Source: Actinobacteria bacterium ADurb.Bin346 (GTDB taxonomy: Bacteria; Actinomycetota; Humimicrobiia; Humimicrobiales; Humimicrobiaceae). Taken from it: a DNA stretch of 6,463 bases. The notes below the pieces were generated by a model, which was not told where the DNA came from, ran no database searches, and worked only from the letters and a program-made list of their open reading frames with translations. Of this stretch, positions 1 to 5,336 are shown in pieces. Position 1 is the first letter of the stretch; every line of letters starts with the position of its first letter. Made by a program: the position numbers and the translations under genes. The stretch spans positions 1-6,463 of the forward strand of contig MWAX01000034.1 in the NCBI GenBank assembly GCA_002068775.1, read 5' to 3'.

Positions 1-606
1 CGGAAAATTCTTCAGTATTTCAACCGTATACATAAGGAGGTCATCAAAATCCAGAGCATTTGCTTTTATAAGTTTTGACTGGTAAAGCGGATATACGCCA
101 GCAACGACTTTCTCATAAAAATCGCCGGCTTCCTTACTGTATGTATCGGCATCTATGAGCCTGTTTTTTGCGTCAGATATCACTGCGTGTACTGCTCTTG
201 GCGGAAACCGCTTGCTGTCTATATCCAGCTCAGCAAGACATTTTGAAACAATGCTTAGCTGATCCGATTCATCATATATTACAAAATTAGACGGAAGGCC
301 CAGATTGTGTATTTCGATGCGCAGAACCCTTGCGCAGAATGAATGGAAAGTCGAGACCCACATGATTTCCCCGATTTTACCCACCAGGTCCACAACGCGC
401 CTTTTCATCTCTCTTGCTGCTTTGTTCGTAAATGTTATGGCAAGAATATTAAAAGGATTTACGCCAATGTCTCTAATCAGGTAAGTAATTTTATAGGTGA
501 GAACTCTTGTTTTTCCGCTTCCTGCACCTGCAATGACAAGAAGCGGTGAGCCTATGCTCCTGACTGCTTTAAGCTGCTCGGGGTTCAGATGGTCTTCGAG
601 TTTCAA
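1..606 (-). CDS. pcrA: UvrD/PcrA-family superfamily 1 DNA helicase, N-terminal part (runs off the left edge)
   Basis: This is the first 202 codons of an ATP-dependent 3'-5' DNA helicase of the UvrD/PcrA/Rep family, which unwinds DNA in repair and replication restart. It was read directly from the minus strand. Visible in order are the Q-motif region (LNPEQLKAV, residues 7-15), Walker A GAGSGKT (27-33), motif Ia ITFTNKAAREMK (about 57-68), the motif Ib-like STFHSFCARVLR (85-96), and LDFDDLL (185-191), which precedes the Walker B motif. The segment around residues 110-150 (YDESDQLSIV, then ISDAKN) resembles PcrA more than Rep. The start is taken as TTG at 606. An in-frame TAA lies four codons upstream at 618-616, and no ATG or GTG fits. 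This TTG overlaps the TGA stop of aroF as TTGA (4-base overlap). No clear Shine-Dalgarno sequence precedes it, so translation is probably coupled to aroF. Helicase motifs III-VI would lie outside the window. The family call is secure; UvrD versus PcrA naming is not. Confidence 0.93.
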   Translation of the reverse strand, partial: MKLEDHLNPEQLKAVRSIGSPLLVIAGAGSGKTRVLTYKITYLIRDIGVNPFNILAITFTNKAAREMKRRVVDLVGKIGEIMWVSTFHSFCARVLRIEIHNLGLPSNFVIYDESDQLSIVSKCLAELDIDSKRFPPRAVHAVISDAKNRLIDADTYSKEAGDFYEKVVAGVYPLYQSKLIKANALDFDDLLMYTVEILKNFP

Positions 607-1391
607 CGTATTTTTTTATTGAAAAATTTTGCAATATAGCCGACCTGGTGAAGCATTTCCTTTGTCTGCCGCTCATTTAAGGCCTGCTGCCCGTCACATA
701 ATGCCTTTTCGGGGTTTGTGTGCATCTCAACTATCAGGCCGTCAGCACCGACTGCTATTGCCGCTCTGCTCATTGGAATCACAAGGTCGCTTTGCCCGAC
801 TGCATGTGAAGGATCGATTATAATGGGCAGTTTGCTGAGCTTTTTTATTACCGGAACTGCTGACAAATCAAGAGTAAATCTTGTATATGGCTCAAATGTC
901 CTGATACCCCTTTCACACAGCACAACTTCCGAGTTGCCGGAAGAAGTTATGTATTCAACTGCAAGAAGCCATTCCTTGATTGTGGAAGCCCAGCCTCTTT
1001 TTAAAATAACGGACTTGTCCATCTGATTTGCGACTCTGCCGACTTTTTTTAACAGCGCAAAGTTCGACATATTGCGCGTACCTATCTGAAGGACGTCCAC
1101 GTATTTTGCCACTTCATCCACAGTGTCAGCATCAGTGACTTCAGAAACTGTCCTCAGATCATATTTTTCGCTTATTTTTTTTATCATTTCCAGGCCCTCT
1201 CTCTCCAGCCCCTGAAAACTGTATGGGGACGTCCTTGGCTTGTAGGCGCCGCCCCTGATAAATTTAAGGCCGCAATCTTTCACAACTGCAGCTATTGAAT
1301 CTATCTGTTCCCAGCTTTCTATGGCGCACGGGCCTGTAATAACAGTTATGCAACCTTCTTTAATAAGTTTTTCTTTTTTTGATTCTGCCAT
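603..1391 (-). CDS. aroF: 3-deoxy-7-phosphoheptulonate (DAHP) synthase, type I-beta, short form
   Basis: This cytoplasmic enzyme condenses phosphoenolpyruvate and erythrose 4-phosphate to DAHP, the committed shikimate step. The 262-residue protein carries the family signatures GPCAIES (20-26), RGGAYKPRTSPYSFQG (46-61), LQIGTRNMSNF (101-111), LKRG (130-133), LCERGIRTFEPYTR (158-171), IDPSHAVG (192-199) and VEMHTNPEKALCDGQQ (221-236). The four metal ligands known in the family appear present as Cys22, His196, Glu222 and Asp233. It has only the TIM-barrel core. The N-terminal ferredoxin-like domain of the Thermotoga enzyme and the chorismate mutase domain of the Bacillus enzyme are both absent, so any feedback control probably comes from another polypeptide. 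The reading frame is open upstream to 1475, but ATG at 1391 is chosen because AAGGA (1401-1397) lies 5 bases before it and the upstream extension only overlaps the chorismate mutase gene. The gap to that gene is 10 bases. Confidence 0.93.
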   Translation of the reverse strand: MAESKKEKLIKEGCITVITGPCAIESWEQIDSIAAVVKDCGLKFIRGGAYKPRTSPYSFQGLEREGLEMIKKISEKYDLRTVSEVTDADTVDEVAKYVDVLQIGTRNMSNFALLKKVGRVANQMDKSVILKRGWASTIKEWLLAVEYITSSGNSEVVLCERGIRTFEPYTRFTLDLSAVPVIKKLSKLPIIIDPSHAVGQSDLVIPMSRAAIAVGADGLIVEMHTNPEKALCDGQQALNERQTKEMLHQVGYIAKFFNKKIR

Positions 1392-1401
1392 GATTTTCCT
1401 T

Positions 1402-1686
1402 TTAGAGAGTCTCGTCTTTTTCCAGTATCTGAACGTTGCGCAATATTGATTCAAATATTTGTGTAATGTTGTCATTGTAAAGAGGGCCTTTATTGTACCG
1501 GATTATATTATTTATAAGATCCTCTTCCCTTTTTGCATCATACAGAGGCAGATTATGTTTTTCCTTAAGTTTTTTAATCTTCATTACTGTGACTGCTCTC
1601 TCATTTAAGAGATTTACAAGCCCCTCGTCTATTTTGTCTATTTCTTTCCTGTATTTTTTCAATAATTCTTTAAAATCTTCTGACAT
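1402..1686 (-). CDS. aroQ: Chorismate mutase, AroQ class (free-standing)
   Basis: This 94-residue all-helical chorismate mutase converts chorismate to prephenate, the entry to phenylalanine and tyrosine synthesis. Compared with the E. coli AroQ domain, the active-site set is in place: Arg13 in the first helix, Arg30 in LLNERAV, Lys41, Asp50, Arg53 and Glu54 in YDAKREEDL, with Gln86 a possible match to the C-terminal glutamine. The C-terminal half (NNIIRYNKGPLYNDNITQIF, 59-78) resembles the chorismate mutase domain fused to DAHP synthase in Bacillus AroA more than that of PheA P-proteins. ATG at 1686 has GAGGA (1695-1691) 4 bases upstream. The gene lies 29 bases after guaA and 10 bases before aroF. 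A regulatory partnership with the DAHP synthase is therefore likely, though inferred. AroQ is a structural class name; the same symbol is also used for type II dehydroquinase, which this is not. Confidence 0.9.
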   Translation of the reverse strand: MSEDFKELLKKYRKEIDKIDEGLVNLLNERAVTVMKIKKLKEKHNLPLYDAKREEDLINNIIRYNKGPLYNDNITQIFESILRNVQILEKDETL

Positions 1687-1715
1687 TTTATCCTCGCTTT
1701 ATTTTAAAATGTTTC

Positions 1716-3254
1716 TTATTCCCACTCAATTGTACTCGGCGGCTTAGAGCTTATATCATATACAACCCGGTTTACGCCCTCCACTTCATTGATTATCCTG
1801 CTGCTCAGCCGCTCCATCACATCATACGGGAGACGGACCCAGTCTGCAGTCATTGCGTCTTCGCTTACGACTGCCCTTACGACTATCGGATAAGAGTAAG
1901 TCCTCTCATCGCCCATGACACCAACACTTTTTATTGCAGGAAGAATTGCAAATGACTGCCATATCTTTTCATAAAGGCCTGCTTTTTTTATCTCTTCGAC
2001 AACTATTTTGTCTGCAGCTTTAAGTATGTTCAGCCGCTCCTCATTAATATCACCGATTATCCTTATTGCAAGCCCCGGGCCCGGGAATGGCTGTCTTCTC
2101 ACGATTTCTTCGGAAAGGCCAAGCTCTATGCCGATTTTACGAACTTCATCTTTAAAAAGCATACGCAGCGGCTCTATCAGCCTGATGTTCATGTCTTCCG
2201 GCAGTCCGCCGACATTGTGGTGTGACTTGATTTTGGCAGCATCTTTTGTGCCGCTTTCAATAACATCAGAATACAATGTGCCCTGCACCAGATATTCCAC
2301 ATCCTTAATTTTTTTTGCTTCTTCTTCAAAAACTCTTATAAATTCGCCCCCTATTATTTTCCTCTTTATTTCCGGATCGGTCACGCCTGCCAGTTTTGAA
2401 AGAAATCTCTCTTTTGCTTTAACATGCACCAGGTTTATTTTGAAGTTTTTTCTGAATGTTTTTTCCACCTGCTCATCTTCTCCGGATCTGAGCAGGCCAT
2501 GGTCAACAAAAATACAGGTTAGTTTATCCCCGACTGCCTTGTGCACAAGAATTGCTGCAACTGTGGAGTCGACCCCGCCGCTCAGCGCACAAATCACATT
2601 TCCCTCTTTAACTGTTTTGGATATGGCACTGACCTGGCTTTCTATGATCGAGACCATTGTCCATGCGGGGGAGCATCCGCATATATTAAAGAGGAAGTTT
2701 TTTAAAATATCCATACCGGAAGGCGTATGTATCACTTCGGGGTGAAACTGTATCCCATACACATTTCCTGCCTGGTCTGCAATTCCTGCAATAGGAAGGG
2801 AAGGCGTTGAAGCAATCACTTTAAAACCATCGGGTAGTTTAACTACACTGTCACGATGGCTCATCCAGCAGATCTCAGATGTTTTAAGACCCTGAAAAAG
2901 GGGGTCTTCAGTTAAAAGATTTACACTTGTCTTTCCATATTCATTTTCTCCGGTTCCGGAGACTTCACCGCCGAGCAGATGGGCAATAAGCTGCATTCCG
3001 TAACATATGCCAAGTACAGGTACCCCCAGATCAAAAATAGCTCTATTTATAACAGGGGGTTTTTTCAATCCCGCATTGCCTGAAATACTGCCCGGTGAGC
3101 CGGAAAATATTAGTCCGCTTGGTTTTTTTTCTTTTATTTTTTCCACAGGCATATCATACGGGATAAGCTCAGAATATACCCTCAGCTCCCTGACCCTTTT
3201 TGCAATAAGCTGGCTGTACTGTCCGCCGAAATCAACTACAAGTATATTTTCCAT
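1716..3254 (-). CDS. guaA: GMP synthase (glutamine-hydrolysing)
   Basis: GuaA aminates XMP to GMP using glutamine and ATP. The 512-residue protein matches the usual length and has the full two-part architecture. The class I glutamine amidotransferase domain (about 1-195) has nucleophile Cys84 in GICYGMQ, and His171 and Glu173 in GIQFHPEV. The ATP pyrophosphatase domain carries the PP-loop ALSGGVDSTVAA (223-234). The C-terminal dimerisation and XMP-binding domain ends in the typical YDISSKPPSTIEWE. The ATG at 3254 gives the canonical amino terminus MENILVVDFGGQYSQLIAKR and overlaps the guaB3 stop by one base (TAATG), so translation is probably coupled. Only weak G-rich sequence (GGTATGGG) precedes it. 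A longer reading frame back to 3395 is just open sequence inside guaB3. It directly follows the IMP dehydrogenase gene, which supplies its XMP substrate. Confidence 0.97.
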   Translation of the reverse strand: MENILVVDFGGQYSQLIAKRVRELRVYSELIPYDMPVEKIKEKKPSGLIFSGSPGSISGNAGLKKPPVINRAIFDLGVPVLGICYGMQLIAHLLGGEVSGTGENEYGKTSVNLLTEDPLFQGLKTSEICWMSHRDSVVKLPDGFKVIASTPSLPIAGIADQAGNVYGIQFHPEVIHTPSGMDILKNFLFNICGCSPAWTMVSIIESQVSAISKTVKEGNVICALSGGVDSTVAAILVHKAVGDKLTCIFVDHGLLRSGEDEQVEKTFRKNFKINLVHVKAKERFLSKLAGVTDPEIKRKIIGGEFIRVFEEEAKKIKDVEYLVQGTLYSDVIESGTKDAAKIKSHHNVGGLPEDMNIRLIEPLRMLFKDEVRKIGIELGLSEEIVRRQPFPGPGLAIRIIGDINEERLNILKAADKIVVEEIKKAGLYEKIWQSFAILPAIKSVGVMGDERTYSYPIVVRAVVSEDAMTADWVRLPYDVMERLSSRIINEVEGVNRVVYDISSKPPSTIEWE

Positions 3255-4411
3255 TAACCCATACCTATTTTCTGGGACTGCTGATGGAACTTGCCCTCTG
3301 TTTTTATTGATGGCGCAACCATGATTTCTGCTTTCTGGAATTCCTTTATATTGAGATACCCGCAGGTTGCCATTGATGTCCTGAGCGCCCCGCACAGGTT
3401 CAAAGTGCCGTCATTTTCGTGTGCAGGACCGATAAGTATTTCTTCAAGGCTTGCAACCACGTCTGTCTTTACCCTGGCGCCCCTCGGCAGCTCAGGATGG
3501 AATGTTGCCATCCCCCAGTGATAGCCTCTTCCCGGCGCTTCTTTTGAGCGCGAAAGCGGTGAGCCTATCATTATCATATCAGCTCCGCAGGCAATTGCTT
3601 TTGCAAGGTCACCGCCGGTGCGCATTCCGCCGTCAGCAATGACCTGTACATACTGCCCTGTTTCATCAAGATGCCTTGACCTTGCCGCAGCAGCATCGGC
3701 TATTGCTGTCGCCTGGGGAACACCTATACCGAGCACCTGCCTTGTTGTGCATGCTGCGCCAGGGCCCACTCCAATAAGTATGCCGACAGCACCGGTGCGC
3801 ATGAGGTGAAGCGCTGTTGAAAAAGAGCAGCAGCCGCCCACTATGACAGGAACAGGACATTCCGGAATGAATTGTTTAAGGTCAAGAGGTTCTCTTGTTG
3901 AGCTAACATGCTCAGCGCTTATAACTGTTCCCTGTATGACAAGTATATCAAGGCCTGCTTCAATTGCCGCTTTATAATATTTCTGGACTTTCTGGGGGGT
4001 AAGAGATGCAATTGCAGTGGCGCCTTTTTCTTTTATCTGCCTTATCCTTTTCTGCATAAGCTCCACTTTTACAGGTTCTTTGTATATTTCCTGCATTTTA
4101 AGAGTTGCTTCCCGGTCGTTAAAGCCTGCAATCTTTTCGAGCAACTCGTCAGCATTATCATACCTTGATTGGATCCCTTCAAGGTTTAAGACAGCCATGC
4201 CGCCGATCCTGTCCATTTCAACCGCCATCTTTACATCCACAACACCATCCATGGCTGATGCCAGTATCGGTATGCTCAAATGGTGGCTGGCAATATTTGC
4301 AGAGATATCTATGTCCTCGGGATCCCTGGTCCTCCTGCTTGGCACTATTGCAATTTCGTCAAAACCATAGGCTCTCCGGCCCACCTTTCCCTTTCCAATT
4401 TCTATTTCCAT
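3254..4411 (-). CDS. guaB3: GuaB3-family IMP dehydrogenase-like protein (no CBS domains)
   Basis: This (beta/alpha)8-barrel protein of the IMP dehydrogenase/GMP reductase superfamily is expected to oxidise IMP to XMP with NAD+. At 385 residues it is about 100 shorter than canonical GuaB, because the paired CBS (Bateman) module that normally interrupts the barrel is absent. Instead, a helical stretch rich in Lys and Glu follows LNLEGIQSRY (76-84). The catalytic loop GVGPGAACTTR (214-224) keeps the nucleophile Cys221, and the phosphate-binding strand VIADGGMRTGGDLAKA (257-272) is intact. GVGPGAACTTR followed by LGIGVPQATAIADAAAAR is the pattern I know from GuaB3 proteins of actinobacteria and cyanobacteria. 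The flap region (GRGYHWGMATFHPELPRG, 294-311) lacks the Arg-Tyr dyad of canonical IMPDH. The ATG at 4411 abuts the plsY stop directly (TAA then ATG), with GGGAG about 11 bases upstream inside plsY. Adjacency to guaA supports a true GMP-synthesis role. The alternative would be an IMPDH-related protein of unproven activity. Confidence 0.88.
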   Translation of the reverse strand: MEIEIGKGKVGRRAYGFDEIAIVPSRRTRDPEDIDISANIASHHLSIPILASAMDGVVDVKMAVEMDRIGGMAVLNLEGIQSRYDNADELLEKIAGFNDREATLKMQEIYKEPVKVELMQKRIRQIKEKGATAIASLTPQKVQKYYKAAIEAGLDILVIQGTVISAEHVSSTREPLDLKQFIPECPVPVIVGGCCSFSTALHLMRTGAVGILIGVGPGAACTTRQVLGIGVPQATAIADAAAARSRHLDETGQYVQVIADGGMRTGGDLAKAIACGADMIMIGSPLSRSKEAPGRGYHWGMATFHPELPRGARVKTDVVASLEEILIGPAHENDGTLNLCGALRTSMATCGYLNIKEFQKAEIMVAPSIKTEGKFHQQSQKIGMG

Positions 4412-5065
4412 TTAAAGCTTGGCTCCCTTCCCCTTTAATTTTTTTTCTTCTTTTTTGATTAATCTAATAATATTATCCCTATGTGCAATAAATGTTAATA
4501 CAGAAAGACAAATTGCCGCAATAACTATGGGCAGCGGATGTTTTGAAAAATAAAAAGACAGCGGTGTGGCGACTGCTGCAGCAAGCGATGAAAGTGAGAC
4601 AATGCGGGAGACTGCAAAAACTATTGCCCATGTAAACAGAATTAAAAAAATAGGCAGGAGCCTCAGCCACAGCACATTCTGCGAAAAAGCAAACGAGCAC
4701 ATTCCGACTATTGCGCCAAATGAAGTTGCAATGCCTTTCCCCCCGCGGAATTTCAGATAAACAGGGAAAATGTGTCCAAGCACTGCCGATACTGCAACTG
4801 CTGCCGCAAGGGTGGCGTCAGCTTTGAATATGCAGAATACCGCAAGCAAAGGCAGAAATCCTTTGAGGATATCGGCAATTATAGTTATCACTCCTGCCCA
4901 GATCCCGACAGTCCTGGTGACATTTGTCCCGCCTATATTACCGCTGCCGGCTTTCCTTATATCGCCCCTTTTTTTTGCCTTGTAGATAATATAGCCTGTG
5001 GGAAATGCCCCGAAAAGATAAGATGCAATTACAGTTAATATTTTGTATAAAGTTATGACTGTCAT
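4412..5065 (-). CDS. plsY: Acyl-phosphate:glycerol-3-phosphate acyltransferase PlsY
   Basis: PlsY is the inner-membrane enzyme that transfers an acyl chain from acyl-phosphate (made by PlsX) to glycerol 3-phosphate, the first step of bacterial phospholipid synthesis. The 217-residue, very hydrophobic protein has all three conserved cytoplasmic-loop motifs: AGSGNIGGTNVTRTVG (39-54), GHIFPVYLKFRGGKGIAT (97-114, with the glycine-rich phosphate loop) and AHRDNIIRLIKKEE (194-207). Between them are several membrane helices (about 5-27, 54-80, 84-102, 113-128, 134-155, 160-193). The protein ends in a Lys-rich cytoplasmic tail (KKEEKKLKGKGAKL). The ATG at 5065 has only a weak, distant Shine-Dalgarno sequence (GGAG at 5079-5076, 10 bases away). 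It places about 14 residues before the conserved SYLFGAFPTGY segment, normal for the family. It is the first gene of the operon, and the next start codon abuts its stop. Confidence 0.95.
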   Translation of the reverse strand: MTVITLYKILTVIASYLFGAFPTGYIIYKAKKRGDIRKAGSGNIGGTNVTRTVGIWAGVITIIADILKGFLPLLAVFCIFKADATLAAAVAVSAVLGHIFPVYLKFRGGKGIATSFGAIVGMCSFAFSQNVLWLRLLPIFLILFTWAIVFAVSRIVSLSSLAAAVATPLSFYFSKHPLPIVIAAICLSVLTFIAHRDNIIRLIKKEEKKLKGKGAKL

Positions 5066-5082
5066 AAAATCAGGGCTCCGGA

Positions 5083-5099
5083 TTTACATTTTGTGTAAA
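5083..5099. repeat. Small inverted repeat in the predicted plsY leader
   Basis: On the minus strand TTTACA-CAAAA-TGTAAA forms a perfect 6-base-pair inverted repeat with a 5-base spacer, ending 17 bases before the plsY start codon. If the proposed promoter is right, it lies about 20-35 bases downstream of the transcription start. There it could be a weak leader hairpin or a binding site for a dimeric repressor. It is A/T-rich and short, so chance is a real possibility. Confidence 0.3.
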
Positions 5100-5123
5100 A
5101 CAAAAAGACTGAAATAATAAAAA

Positions 5124-5152
5124 ATATTACTATAAGTAAATATTTTATTCAA
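5124..5152 (-). promoter_or_regulatory. Candidate sigma-70-type promoter for the plsY operon
   Basis: On the minus strand TTGAAT (5152-5147) and TAATAT (5129-5124) are separated by 17 bases, each matching the -35 and -10 consensus at 4 of 6 positions. An overlapping alternative -10, TATAGT, matches at 5 of 6 but lacks a good -35. Transcription would begin near 5117, giving a leader of about 50 bases before plsY. The region is very A/T-rich, so such matches occur easily. Position, between a likely terminator and the first operon gene, is the main support. Confidence 0.4.
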
Positions 5153-5156
5153 TTAA

Positions 5157-5178
5157 AGAGTTTGCCTGAGAGTTTGCC
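5157..5178. repeat. Two-copy 10-base direct repeat, period 12
   Basis: AGAGTTTGCC occurs at 5157-5166 and again at 5169-5178, separated by TG. The spacing is close to one helical turn plus, and the repeat sits just upstream of the candidate -35 of the plsY operon. This would suit a cooperative activator or repressor binding to same-face half-sites. No regulator family is recognised from it. Confidence 0.4.
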
Positions 5179-5239
5179 GAAACGGGTAATTTATGTGAAA
5201 TTTATCATAAGAACTTGCTCGCATATCTGAGATAATTCA

Positions 5240-5320
5240 TAAGAAAAGAGCACTTACTTAAATTCAGGCTTTGCCTGTCATACACTCAGTCACCCACGAA
5301 GTGATAAGTAAGAATAGTGC
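5240..5320 (-). terminator. Branched inverted repeat with T-rich tail, probable terminator of the dehydrogenase gene
   Basis: On the minus strand an outer stem is formed by GCACT plus TACTTA pairing with their complements: 5250-5254 with 5316-5320, and 5255-5260 with 5305-5310. This gives 11 pairs interrupted by a 5-base bulge at 5311-5315. It encloses a perfect small hairpin CAGGC-AAA-GCCTG (5277-5265) and a weaker one, TCAC/GTGA (5290s-5304). The stem is followed at once on the minus strand by TCTTTTCTT (5249-5241), the right place for a rho-independent terminator of the dehydrogenase, whose stop is about 17 bases before the structure. The enclosed loop is longer and more branched than a simple terminator, and the outer stem is A/T-rich, so the call is moderate. 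Confidence 0.5.
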
Positions 5321-5336
5321 CACTAAATAACTTTTT

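Larger units (their letters stand above)
5066..5336. other. Intergenic region between the dehydrogenase and the plsY operon
   Basis: This 271-base A/T-rich gap contains no convincing protein gene. The longest minus-strand ATG frame noticed codes for only about 11 residues and has no ribosome binding site. Features seen within it are listed separately: a branched inverted repeat with a T-rich tail, a 10-base tandem direct repeat, a promoter candidate, and a leader inverted repeat. A further short palindrome, TATCT-G-AGATA, sits at 5224-5234. Because everything on both sides is on the minus strand, the gap should carry the terminator of the upstream gene and the promoter of the downstream operon. 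Confidence 0.85.

Noticed and set aside
1392..1475. aroF reading frame open 28 codons upstream into the chorismate mutase gene, suggesting a programmed frameshift making a fusion
   Set aside because: A +1 shift would be required and no clear slippery site or stimulator is seen. A good ribosome binding site sits right before ATG 1391, so independent initiation is sufficient.
2008..2745. Plus-strand 245-codon open frame opposite guaA
   Set aside because: It is antisense to conserved guaA codons, low-complexity in Ser and Ile/Leu, and has no recognisable domain. It is a shadow frame.
3255..3395. 47-residue N-terminal extension of guaA
   Set aside because: It lies wholly inside guaB3 in another frame and has no similarity to GMP synthase. 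The canonical MENILVVDFGGQ start at 3254 is clear.
4438..4461. A-rich runs in the plsY 3' end as a slippage site
   Set aside because: They simply encode the Lys-rich tail, the frame closes normally, and guaB3 starts directly after the stop.
5157..5190. Minus-strand string AAACTCTCAGGCAAA, like the 3' core of a glycine riboswitch
   Set aside because: The matching 5' GGAGAG strand and the paired stems of that riboswitch are absent upstream. The downstream genes have no link to glycine, and the string is explained by the 10-base direct repeat.
5220..5240. Minus-strand 11-codon frame MNYLRYASKFL as a leader peptide
   Set aside because: It has no ribosome binding site, no run of regulatory codons, and no attenuator-like stem directly after it.
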